This document shows, in pieces, positions 1 to 5,892 of a stretch of DNA of 10,371 nucleotides. Numbering within the stretch: position 1 is the stretch's first letter; each line of letters opens with the position of its first letter. Made by a program: the position numbers and the translations under genes. Below the pieces are notes generated by a model that was not told the origin of the DNA, made no database searches, and saw nothing but the letters and a program-made list of their open reading frames with translations. The stretch covers positions 1 to 10,371 of the forward strand of contig CAZVJA010000195.1 of NCBI GenBank assembly GCA_964626885.1, in the 5' to 3' direction. The stretch is from CAZVJA01 sp964626885 (GTDB lineage Bacteria; Planctomycetota; Planctomycetia; Planctomycetales; Planctomycetaceae).

Positions 1-71
1 ACGAGGGGAACATCATCGACTTCCTGTTCCGCGCCCGCGCCTTCCAGAACAGCCCTCCGCCGGCGCATTGA
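1..71 (+). CDS. C-terminal tail of a gene cut by the window edge
   Basis: In the frame beginning at base 3 there is an open reading of 22 codons ending at a TGA (69-71). The peptide ends in FRARAFQNSPPPAH. Its codons are rich in G/C third positions, as in the coding genes of this window, while the other two frames look unnatural. The gene body lies to the left of the window, so no function can be assigned. I do not recognise the tail. Confidence 0.5.
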   Translation, partial: EGNIIDFLFRARAFQNSPPPAH

Positions 72-427
72 TCGGCTCGCTCGTTGCCGAATCCGCCAAA
101 TCGTGGGGCAAGCTGCCAACTTGTCGCTGAAAATGTCTCCTGCGCCGCAGGAATTTTCGACTATCTTGGAAGTGGTTCCAAAAATTCTGTTTTGGGGAGG
201 GCGAGGCTCCTGCGGAGCCGCCATCACCAGAAACTTTCGAAAGCAGCGGCTCGGCGGGAGCCTCGCCCTCCCGGTCTTGAGACCATCTCTCGGCGAATCC
301 CGATCGAATTGGTCTCGGCACCCCCTTCCGGCCGAAGCTATGATGAAGGAAACGGCTTGGGGGCAGGATCGATACGACCCCAGCCGATCTTCTTTCTTAC
401 CGCCCGACACTCCGAAGGCAACGCATC
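72..427. other. Intergenic gap without a credible gene
   Basis: About 356 bases lie between the tail of the left-edge gene and the exported protein. Overlapping open frames exist on both strands, but their translations are low-complexity (R/S/P-rich) and show no family features, so they are taken as chance ORFs in GC-rich DNA. The recognisable content is the long hairpin repeat at 195-272. I found no convincing promoter. GAAGG at 414-418, 9 bases before the ATG at 428, serves as the ribosome binding site of the next gene. Confidence 0.6.
195..272. repeat. Long imperfect hairpin repeat, 25-bp arms
   Basis: The left arm at 195-219 starts GGGAGGGCGAGGCTCC. The right arm at 248-272 ends GGAGCCTCGCCCTCCC. 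The arms are reverse complements at 23 of 25 positions, around a 28-base loop. The loop contains a perfect 10-base palindrome, CTTTCGAAAG, at 234-243. There is no run of T after either arm, so it does not resemble an intrinsic terminator. Planctomycete intergenic regions commonly carry GC-rich palindromes of this kind, so a non-autonomous mobile hairpin (REP/MITE-like) is the likely nature. Confidence 0.75.
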
Positions 428-1621
428 ATGCGCGCGACGTTCATGACCGCCGTCGTCGGCATCGCAGCCCTGTCTATCGTGGGACTCGTTCCATCGCCGG
501 CGTTCTCAGCGGATCCTCAAGAGGGCGGCAGCCAGGTCCAACCACCGAGCACGCCGCGCGTCCGGCCTTTCTCGCGCAACGGCCGCCTGACTCCCGGCGA
601 TGACGCCGCGGCCGTAAAGGAAGCGGAAACAAACACCACCGTCGAGGTCGAATTGCTCGTCGGCGATCAAGGAGTCGGACTGAAGGCGCAGGAGTGGCAG
701 CAGGTGTTTCAAAAAATCGGTTGCTCGCTCCGGGTCCGTTCGGGACTCCCGACCGACAAGATCGAAATCCGCGAACGAAAAGTCTCGCGCATTCGAGAGG
801 TCACGGTGATCGGCACGCTCGAACGGAACGGCGGGCTGGTCTTCAAAGGGCGTAAGTTCGGCACCGACCAGGTTCGCGAACTCGAAGAGTGGATTCAGGA
901 ACTCAAAACGTACGGTGCACAAGGCTCTCCCGAAGGCAAGCCTCTCTGGGGCCTCACCAAAGAGCAGTTCCAGGAACTGTATGAGAAACTGAGTACTGTG
1001 GAAACAGAGCGCACCGCGGGTATCTCGCTAAAACAGGCCATCACAAAACTTGCACCGCGCGATGCCTACCCCGTCAACGAGCGAGCAGCCGCCCGCGAAC
1101 GATTGACATCGAGTGCAGTGGAGCGACCGGTCTCGCAAGACCTCAAAGGGTTCAGCCGCGGTACGGCACTGGCTGCCATTCTCGCGGAATACGGCCTCGG
1201 CTTCCGACCACAGCGGACTCCCGAGGGCAAGCTCGAAATCGCCATCGAGTCGCTCGATAAAACCACCGACTGCTGGCCGGTCGGCTGGGATCTTCCCACG
1301 GAGGTGAAGCCCGGTGACCTCGCGCCGACGCTGTTTCAACTGGTCTCGGTCGAATTTCCGGAGCGATCTCTCTCCGAGGCGCTCAAGTCCGTTTCCGAAC
1401 AAACCAACGTGCCGATAATCCTGGACGATTGGCGAATCGCGAACAAGGGGATCAAGCTCGACGAAATCCGCGTGAAGCATTCACTGAAGCAGACGTCGTT
1501 CAACCTGGTCATCAAACGGATCACCACTCCGAACCGACTGCTCCCCAAGATTCGCATCGACGAGGCGGGGCGCCCGTTCGTCTGGATCGCGCCGCTGGAA
1601 CCGGTCCGGATTTCTCGGTGA
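428..1621 (+). CDS. Exported protein of unknown function with STN-like C-terminal domain
   Basis: This is a 397-residue protein with an N-terminal signal peptide: a hydrophobic stretch at about 6-24 and likely cleavage near SPAFSA (residues 23-28), so it should be periplasmic or outside the cytoplasmic membrane. Residues 30-65 are a Pro/Gly-rich linker. Residues 70-160 form a mixed alpha/beta region. At 235-275 is a segment with a GTALAAILAEYGL helix. At 300-390 a segment (SLSEALKSVSEQTNVPIILDD, then a conserved-looking IDEAGRPFVWI) resembles the secretin/TonB short N-terminal (STN) fold found in outer-membrane secretins. The STN reading is inference from pattern; no secretin barrel follows. 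The start is supported by GAAGG 9 bases upstream; a second Met at residue 6 is possible. It looks like a lineage-specific planctomycete family. It is monocistronic in appearance. Confidence 0.85.
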   Translation: MRATFMTAVVGIAALSIVGLVPSPAFSADPQEGGSQVQPPSTPRVRPFSRNGRLTPGDDAAAVKEAETNTTVEVELLVGDQGVGLKAQEWQQVFQKIGCSLRVRSGLPTDKIEIRERKVSRIREVTVIGTLERNGGLVFKGRKFGTDQVRELEEWIQELKTYGAQGSPEGKPLWGLTKEQFQELYEKLSTVETERTAGISLKQAITKLAPRDAYPVNERAAARERLTSSAVERPVSQDLKGFSRGTALAAILAEYGLGFRPQRTPEGKLEIAIESLDKTTDCWPVGWDLPTEVKPGDLAPTLFQLVSVEFPERSLSEALKSVSEQTNVPIILDDWRIANKGIKLDEIRVKHSLKQTSFNLVIKRITTPNRLLPKIRIDEAGRPFVWIAPLEPVRISR

Positions 1622-1660
1622 TCGGCGAATCGTCGCTCTCCAGTTCTCCTCCACCCTCGC

Positions 1661-1690
1661 TTGAGATTGCATTCCGCCGACTGCTAGACT
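1661..1690 (+). promoter_or_regulatory. Candidate sigma-70-like promoter for the split ThDP enzyme genes
   Basis: TTGAGA (1661-1666) and TAGACT (1685-1690) are separated by 18 bases and lie 43 bases before the ATG at 1734, in the only gap upstream of this gene pair. The boxes match the sigma-70 consensus partly (4 of 6 each). No other start signal is visible, including no clear Shine-Dalgarno sequence. Confidence 0.3.
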
Positions 1691-1733
1691 GCCGTGCGGG
1701 TACAAATTCTCTCCTCACCACACCGATCATCCC

Positions 1734-2222
1734 ATGTTCTCCGGCTCCGAAATCGCCGACCTGCTCCACGAAATGCGGATCACACACGTGGTATCTCTTC
1801 CCGACAGCACTCTGGGGCAATGGGAAGAAGCACTCTCCGCACGCGACGGGTTGCGGCTGGTTCGTGTCTGCCGCGAAGGGGAAGCGTGGGCTGTCGCCGC
1901 CGGGCTGTATGTGGCCGGGGCTCGGCCGCTGGTGATGATCCAATGCACCGGATTGTTTGAATCGGGGGATTCGCTGCGGAATGCGATTCACGATTACAAG
2001 CTCCCGTTATTCGCAATCATCGGCTATCGCAGTTACTTAAGCCAGAAGAACCTCCCGGGCGACACCGCCCGCATCTACACCGAGCCGATCCTCAAGGCGT
2101 GGAACATCGACTACCGGCTGATCGACGAACCGGTCAAGAAATCGACGATCCGCGAATTCTATGAACAGTGCCGCGAGACAAAACAACCGGGCGCGGTCCT
2201 CATCGCCGAAGGGCGGGCGTGA
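1734..2222 (+). CDS. ThDP-dependent decarboxylase, alpha (PYR-domain) subunit, ComD-like
   Basis: This 162-residue protein corresponds to the N-terminal PYR domain of thiamine-diphosphate decarboxylases of the sulfopyruvate/phosphonopyruvate decarboxylase family. In that family the split form (ComD/ComE in methanogens) converts sulfopyruvate to sulfoacetaldehyde. Seen in the sequence: the N-terminal helix and ITHVVSLPDS (16-25); CREGEAWAVAAG (46-57), whose Glu48 aligns with the glutamate that activates the cofactor aminopyrimidine ring; then the QCTGL turn (70-74) and KLPLFAIIGYRS (89-100). There is no GDG cofactor-diphosphate motif, as expected, because that motif is in the next gene. The family and split architecture are well supported. 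The substrate is not: coenzyme M genes are absent here, and bacterial members are mostly uncharacterised. It is probably cotranscribed with the beta gene, 75 bases downstream. Confidence 0.88.
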   Translation: MFSGSEIADLLHEMRITHVVSLPDSTLGQWEEALSARDGLRLVRVCREGEAWAVAAGLYVAGARPLVMIQCTGLFESGDSLRNAIHDYKLPLFAIIGYRSYLSQKNLPGDTARIYTEPILKAWNIDYRLIDEPVKKSTIREFYEQCRETKQPGAVLIAEGRA

Positions 2223-2234
2223 CGAAGAAGCCCT

Positions 2235-2262
2235 CAGCGTTCAGCTTTCAGCAGTCAGTAAG
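2235..2262. repeat. Tandem 7-base repeat (CAGNNNN x4) between the two ThDP subunit genes
   Basis: Four consecutive heptads share CAG at positions 1-3 and vary after it: CAGCGTT, CAGCTTT, CAGCAGT and CAGTAAG. The array starts 13 bases after the alpha-subunit stop and fills more than a third of the 75-base spacer. It carries no obvious hairpin and leaves only a weak purine-rich stretch (GGAAAAAAA, 2272-2280) before the beta-subunit ATG. Confidence 0.65.
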
Positions 2263-2297
2263 AAGAGCCTGCGGAAAAAAACAGACAAGCATCGATA

Positions 2298-2909
2298 ATG
2301 ACAAATCACAACTCCATCCCCCTCCCCGACTGTCTCGCGGTGCTAAAAGATGTTCGCCGTGACGATGAGGTTGTCATCACCGCGATGGGAGCGGCCCGGG
2401 AATGGCAAAAGCTCGGCTCGCACCCGCTCGATTTCGTTCTTGTCCCGTCGAGCATGGGGCAGGCATCGTCGTGGGGACTCGGCATGGCGCTCGCGCAGCC
2501 GAGTCGCAAGGTGATCGTCTGCAACGGCGATGGCTCGACGCTGATGAACCTCGGCTCACTGGTGACGATTACCGCCGAAGACGCGAAGAACTTGGTGCTG
2601 GTTGTCTTAGATAACGGCGTCTACGAAGTGACCGGTGCTCAGGCCACCCCTGGCTCAGCAGGCGCGCGGCGCGACAGCCGAGACGTCGACTATGCCGCCG
2701 TGGCGCGAGGCTGCGGGTTCCGGTCGGTCTACGCGTTCGACAAACTCGACGACTGGCAGCAGTCCGTTCGACGGGTTATCGATGCCGAAGGGCCGACCTT
2801 CGTCGCCGTGAAAGTCACCCCGATCCCGGACGGCTCCGCTCCTGGATTCCCCGGCCCCGGACCGGCCCGCGCGCTTGCGTTTCAAGCGGCAATTCGACAA
2901 GAGCAGTAA
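2298..2909 (+). CDS. ThDP-dependent decarboxylase, beta (PP-domain) subunit, ComE-like
   Basis: This 203-residue protein is the cofactor-diphosphate (PP) domain partner of the preceding gene. The ThDP/Mg2+ motif is clear: GDGS at 77-80, followed by 24 residues and then DN at 105-106 (LVVLDNGVYEVTG). Upstream, SSMGQASSWGLGMALA (51-66) is the usual helix before that motif. Residues 130-175 hold the closing alpha/beta segment typical of ComE and of the C-terminal half of phosphonopyruvate decarboxylase. The C-terminus (175-203) is Pro/Gly-rich. The two chains should assemble so that the active site lies between Glu48 of alpha and this motif. A decarboxylase of a 2-oxo acid is the family expectation; the actual substrate is unknown. 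The ATG at 2298 lacks a strong Shine-Dalgarno sequence. It is followed by a hairpin repeat and a convergent gene. Confidence 0.88.
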   Translation: MTNHNSIPLPDCLAVLKDVRRDDEVVITAMGAAREWQKLGSHPLDFVLVPSSMGQASSWGLGMALAQPSRKVIVCNGDGSTLMNLGSLVTITAEDAKNLVLVVLDNGVYEVTGAQATPGSAGARRDSRDVDYAAVARGCGFRSVYAFDKLDDWQQSVRRVIDAEGPTFVAVKVTPIPDGSAPGFPGPGPARALAFQAAIRQEQ

Positions 2910-2929
2910 GCGAGCCACATCGACAGTCA

Positions 2930-2958
2930 CACTGGCGGACAAGCCGCCAGTGGCACCC
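2930..2958. repeat. Hairpin repeat copy 1 (29 bases, identical to 10193-10221)
   Basis: CACTGGCGG (2930-2938) and CCGCCAGTG (2944-2952) form a perfect 9-bp stem with loop ACAAG, followed by GCACCC. The same 29 bases recur exactly at 10193-10221. It lies in the 70-base gap between the convergent beta-subunit and hemolysin III-like genes and could act as a bidirectional transcription stop by position, but it has no T-tract. Confidence 0.85.
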
Positions 2959-2979
2959 GACTCAACTCGAGGCAATCGC

Positions 2980-3642
2980 TCACGGCCACGGAAGCGTGAA
3001 GTTGATCACCGCCACATAGTGGCAGATGCTCCCGCCGATCACAAACAAATGCCAGACCGCATGGAAGTAGCGGACCTTGCCGTCGTTCGTGAGGAACAAG
3101 GTTCCAATCGTGTACATCAGCCCGCCGGCGAGAATCCAGAAGAGGGCCATGCCAGGGAGCCGAACCGACATCGGTTGGATCGCCATGATCGGAATCCAGC
3201 CGAGCATCACATAGGCTGAGATCGCCACATTCTTCAAACGTCGGAAAAAGACCTTGAAGAAGATCCCGAGGATCGCCCCGCCCCACATCGAGATGGAAAG
3301 GGCCCACAGCCACCCTTCCAGAAAATACGACAATGCGAACGGCGTAAATGTCCCGGCGATCAGCAGGAAAATGCAGACTTGGTCGAGCAAGCGGAAGAAG
3401 TTCCGCAGCTTCTGGTCGCTGAAGCTATGCGACAGAGTCGAGGCGGCGTAGAGCGCCACCAGCGTGCCGCCGTAAATCCAGCAGCCCAGCACCTGTAACG
3501 GGTTCCCCCGCTCCAGCGATGTCTGCACCAGCACAAACGTGCCGACAATGCTCAACAGCAGCCCAAAGCCGTGGGTGAGCATATTCGCCGTTTCCTCGGA
3601 AACGGCCACCGTCCGGGTTTCCTGCGAAACAATACTGCTCAT
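2980..3642 (-). CDS. Hemolysin III / PAQR-like seven-helix membrane protein
   Basis: This is a 220-residue integral membrane protein with about seven hydrophobic helices, the usual length for bacterial hemolysin III (YqfA/TrhA) proteins. The CREST-superfamily zinc-site pattern is complete. After EETANMLTHGFG (16-27) come the Ser-x3-His pair Ser68/His72 (ASTLSHS), Asp87 in LLDQVCIFLLIAGTFTPF, and the HxxxH pair His194/His198 (FHAVWHLF). By homology with adiponectin receptors this site binds zinc and may hydrolyse an amide or ester bond in a membrane lipid. The hemolysin name is historical, and bacterial members are linked to membrane homeostasis. Translation starts at the ATG complementary to 3640-3642, with no strong Shine-Dalgarno sequence. 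It is convergent with the ThDP beta gene and divergent from the MaoC gene, so it is probably transcribed alone. Confidence 0.93.
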   Translation of the reverse strand: MSSIVSQETRTVAVSEETANMLTHGFGLLLSIVGTFVLVQTSLERGNPLQVLGCWIYGGTLVALYAASTLSHSFSDQKLRNFFRLLDQVCIFLLIAGTFTPFALSYFLEGWLWALSISMWGGAILGIFFKVFFRRLKNVAISAYVMLGWIPIMAIQPMSVRLPGMALFWILAGGLMYTIGTLFLTNDGKVRYFHAVWHLFVIGGSICHYVAVINFTLPWP

Positions 3643-3752
3643 AATCGTCCATGGGTGGAGTTCAGGAATCGTTCGCTGACAATGCCCCCCGGCGCAGAGG
3701 CGCGGAAGGCCCCTGAGATTGGTATCGGCAACCCGTGGGGGGGAGCGATTGT

Positions 3753-3781
3753 AATTATTCTTCCGATTGAAGAGAGATCAA
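3753..3781 (-). promoter_or_regulatory. Candidate promoter of the hemolysin III-like gene
   Basis: On the minus strand TTGATC (3781-3776) and ATAATT (3758-3753) are separated by exactly 17 bases, a good sigma-70-type arrangement, with a start site expected near 3745, about 100 bases before the ATG at 3642. The surrounding A/T-rich DNA supports it. A chance match is possible. Confidence 0.38.
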
Positions 3782-4020
3782 ATTGGACCGGGAATTTCAC
3801 GGTTTCCGCGGAATGAAAATAATGCAAAGATACCGATGGTTCGGATAAATTCGGTTGTAGGACTAGTGGAGAACGGTTCATTTTTTCAGTAATGCGTTTT
3901 CGGAATTGCAGTTAGACACTTTCCAACTTCGGGCGGGCGGCTCCATCCCCTGAGATTCCGTGTTGGATGCTCCAGCAGCTCGATTTGTTTCACACCCCAT
4001 AGTCGCAATTGACCACCCAA

Positions 4021-4026
4021 AGGAAG
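4021..4026 (+). promoter_or_regulatory. Shine-Dalgarno site that fixes the MaoC-like start
   Basis: AGGAAG ends 5 bases before the ATG at 4032. The open frame extends upstream to another ATG at 3960, but that one has no such site and would add 24 residues outside the MaoC fold. The start at 4032 is therefore preferred. Confidence 0.65.
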
Positions 4027-4031
4027 AATGC

Positions 4032-4514
4032 ATGTCCCAAACGGCCCAGCAAGCGCTCGAAATCCTCCTCCGGCAGATCGGCCAAGAAGAGCCCCCTGGC
4101 GAATACCTGCTGATCGACCAGGACCGCATCAATGCGTTTGCCGAGGCAACGCTCGACCGGCAGTTCATTCACATCGACCCGGTCCGCGCCGCCGAAACGC
4201 CGTTCGGTACGACCATCGCGCACGGTTTCTTAAGCCTCTCGCTGATCGTTCACTTGTGCGAGAGCATCCCCGCCATGAACCCCGACCCCTTCGCCGGCCG
4301 GGTGATGGGAATCAACTACGGGCTCGACAAGGTCCGCTTCACAGCTCCGGTCAAGGTGAACTCTCGGGTACGAGCCCGCCGCGTTCTGAAATCAGCCGAA
4401 TTGAAGGGGGACCGCGCGATCCAGATGACGCACCAGGTGAAGGTGGAGATCGAAGGAGACCGCAAGCCGGCCTGCGCCGCCGACTGGATCACCCGGGCGA
4501 TTTACGCGTCGTAA
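4032..4514 (+). CDS. MaoC-family (R)-specific enoyl-CoA hydratase
   Basis: This is a 160-residue single hot-dog domain protein of the MaoC/NodN group. The hydratase signature is present: Asp42 and His47 (LDRQFIHIDP, the D-x4-H dyad of PhaJ-type hydratases), followed by the conserved TIAHGFLSLSL (61-71). The family adds water to trans-2-enoyl-CoA to give (R)-3-hydroxyacyl-CoA, linking beta-oxidation to polyhydroxyalkanoate or other R-hydroxyacyl pools; some members act on other enoyl thioesters. It is cytoplasmic, with no signal peptide. It faces a minus-strand pair that includes a FabG-like dehydrogenase, and lies about 2.4 kb before an S-type bifunctional beta-oxidation enzyme. The stop codon TAA (4512-4514) overlaps the first base or two of a repeat arm. 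Confidence 0.92.
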   Translation: MSQTAQQALEILLRQIGQEEPPGEYLLIDQDRINAFAEATLDRQFIHIDPVRAAETPFGTTIAHGFLSLSLIVHLCESIPAMNPDPFAGRVMGINYGLDKVRFTAPVKVNSRVRARRVLKSAELKGDRAIQMTHQVKVEIEGDRKPACAADWITRAIYAS

Positions 4515-4585
4515 AGCACGAAATCCGAATGTTGAGAGCCGTCGCCACATCATTTGATCATTAGCACATTCGTGCTTAGTGCTTC
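4513..4585. repeat. Inverted heptad repeat joining two convergent stop codons
   Basis: AAGCACGAA (4514-4522) and TTCGTGCTT (4569-4577) are a perfect 9-bp inverted repeat with a 46-base interior. Read outward, both sides are 7-base phased: on the plus strand AAAGCAC, GAAATCC, GAATGTT, GAGAGCC (4513-4540); on the minus strand GAAGCAC, TAAGCAC, GAATGTG (4585-4565). The left arm touches the MaoC-like TAA. The right arm includes the sialidase-like TAA and its last two codons. Position suggests a bidirectional transcript end, but there is no T-tract. Confidence 0.7.
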
Positions 4586-5877
4586 GTCATAACGAGCCGA
4601 TTCGGCTTCGACCACAAGACGCGGGCGACCCACGTGCTGCCGTCGGCGCCGCGCTCGTGCGGTTTGCCGCCATGAATGTACTCGGAATCTGTTACCCACG
4701 ATTCCTCCTGAGTGATCGCGGTCGCACCGAAATTCCCCAGCATCACCCCCCGCTCGGGGATCAACACCCGCTCGGTCGATCGAATGACATTCAGTTTTTC
4801 GGGATCGACCTGCGCGATAAACAACGGCGCGCGGTTGCGGGGGATGTGGTCGTTGTTCGCACCGCGGCGCGTGTAAGTGAGAAATAATCCGTCGCTGTGA
4901 GCCAGCCAGTGCGCCTGCGTGTTGTAGCTGCCGAGTTCCTTCCCGTCGTCAAATGTCCATTCCTTGCGCGGGGCGAAGTGCAGGCCGTCGTCACTGGTGG
5001 TCACGTAGCCGCGCGCGTCGTTGCGCAGTGTGAGGTAATACCTTCCATGAAACAGCGCCAGGGAAGGCTCGACCAACCCCCGCCCTCCGGCCAATTGCTG
5101 TTCGTCGCCATGTTCCAGGTACTTCATTGTCTCGCCGTCGAAAGAGGCATGCACAATGGTCGTCGAGAAATCGTCGCCGCTCGGACCGCGATAATACACC
5201 GGAATCAATAGCGTTCCGTCAGTCTTCACCAGCCACTGTGAGCAACCGGGCCCAACCAGATAGAACTTGGTCGCGGCATCCGGCATCGCCAGAAATTTCC
5301 ACGGGGACCACTTCCCGCTCTTCGGGTCGAAAGTGGCATAGGCGGTTTCGTGTGAACCGGGCTTGTCGTAGAGCTGCGCTCCCTTTGCGTTGTAGCGGAC
5401 CTTGATCCCCAGCGCGATCATTTTTCCGGAGGGGGCATGCCAGCCCGGCGTCACGTCGCAGACGGCGATATCCACCCCTTCCGATTCTTTTCCCCAGCCC
5501 AGTTCGGGAATTTCCGTCGGGCCGGCCCATGTCTTGCAGAGATCGTCGCTCCGCAGATACCACAACCCGGAATAATGGTCGCTCGCTCCGAGGTGCTTCT
5601 GAATCGTCATCACTACCGCCGGGTTGCCATTCTGGCCGAAGCCAGGAATTGCGGCCACCCGCGGATGAAACCAGCAGTGCGCCGGTGTCAGCTCCTGGTA
5701 GGCAACTTCTGACTTCACGCGGAACGCCAATGGCTCGGGCTGGTCCGCGCAGAGTGCTTTCGCATTCAACTCGACCAACAGGAGGATTGCGCAGACCATA
5801 AAGAAACCGGGTCGCGCAAAGCCTTTGCCCCGGCCACCCGACAATGTTCCTTGAATTCGACATTCATCATTCGACAT
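4576..5877 (-). CDS. Secreted sialidase-fold (BNR/Asp-box) protein
   Basis: The reading frame of 433 codons encodes a predicted secreted beta-propeller of the sialidase superfamily. A signal sequence is visible: basic residues at 16-22, a hydrophobic core at about 25-36, and likely cleavage near ALCA (41-44). Two Asp-box motifs mark propeller blades: a degenerate one at 110-117 (SDDLCKTW, Cys in place of Gly) and a good one at 295-301 (SDDGLHF). LVEPSLALFHGRYYLTLR (268-285) and HPRV (71-74) resemble the acidic and arginine positions of sialidase-like sites, but a full catalytic triad was not established. Sialidase activity is therefore not claimed; a glycan-binding or glycoside-hydrolase role is the family expectation. 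The ATG at 5877 has AAGGGG 9 bases upstream, but its first nine codons lie in a heptad repeat. A TTG at 5844 would give a more usual signal peptide. It is probably cotranscribed with the dehydrogenase, 13 bases upstream. Confidence 0.85.
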   Translation of the reverse strand: MSNDECRIQGTLSGGRGKGFARPGFFMVCAILLLVELNAKALCADQPEPLAFRVKSEVAYQELTPAHCWFHPRVAAIPGFGQNGNPAVVMTIQKHLGASDHYSGLWYLRSDDLCKTWAGPTEIPELGWGKESEGVDIAVCDVTPGWHAPSGKMIALGIKVRYNAKGAQLYDKPGSHETAYATFDPKSGKWSPWKFLAMPDAATKFYLVGPGCSQWLVKTDGTLLIPVYYRGPSGDDFSTTIVHASFDGETMKYLEHGDEQQLAGGRGLVEPSLALFHGRYYLTLRNDARGYVTTSDDGLHFAPRKEWTFDDGKELGSYNTQAHWLAHSDGLFLTYTRRGANNDHIPRNRAPLFIAQVDPEKLNVIRSTERVLIPERGVMLGNFGATAITQEESWVTDSEYIHGGKPHERGADGSTWVARVLWSKPNRLVMTKH

Positions 5878-5886
5878 TCGTCATTC
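5852..5886 (-). repeat. Perfectly phased 5-unit heptad array (GAANNNN) at a gene start
   Basis: On the minus strand five consecutive 7-base units begin with GAAT: GAATGAC, GAATGTC, GAATGAT, GAATGTC and GAATTCA. The array begins one base after the AAGGGG ribosome binding site of the sialidase-like gene and contains the ATG used as its first start. It belongs to the same word family as 4513-4585 and 6787-6903. Confidence 0.8.
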
Positions 5887-5892
5887 CCCTTC
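5887..5892 (-). promoter_or_regulatory. Shine-Dalgarno site overlapping the dehydrogenase stop codon
   Basis: On the minus strand the dehydrogenase stop TGA (5893-5891) runs straight into AAGGGG (5892-5887), 9 bases before the ATG at 5877. This supports translational coupling of the two genes and use of that ATG, although the spacing measured to an alternative TTG at 5844 would be far too long. Confidence 0.55.

Larger units (their letters stand above)
3643..4031. other. Divergent intergenic region
   Basis: This 389-base stretch separates the hemolysin III-like gene (leftward) from the MaoC-like gene (rightward). Its centre (about 3750-3900) is markedly richer in A/T than the flanking genes, as expected for a promoter region. 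A candidate leftward promoter is listed separately. For the rightward gene I find no convincing -35/-10 pair. No gene, RNA gene or clear hairpin is supported; the open frames here give implausible peptides. Confidence 0.55.

Noticed and set aside
103..603. Plus-strand frame covering the hairpin repeat and the start of the exported protein gene
   Set aside because: The translation is Arg/Ser/Pro-rich, crosses a palindromic repeat, and conflicts with the better supported gene at 428, which has a signal peptide and ribosome binding site.
3711..3958. An 11-base word, CCCCTGAGATT, present at 3711-3721 and 3948-3958
   Set aside because: Flanks do not match and one repeated 11-mer in a few hundred bases can occur by chance; no structure or regulatory motif supports it.
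3643..4031. Riboswitch or small RNA in the long divergent gap
   Set aside because: No conserved aptamer core or stable stem followed by a T-tract could be recognised by eye.
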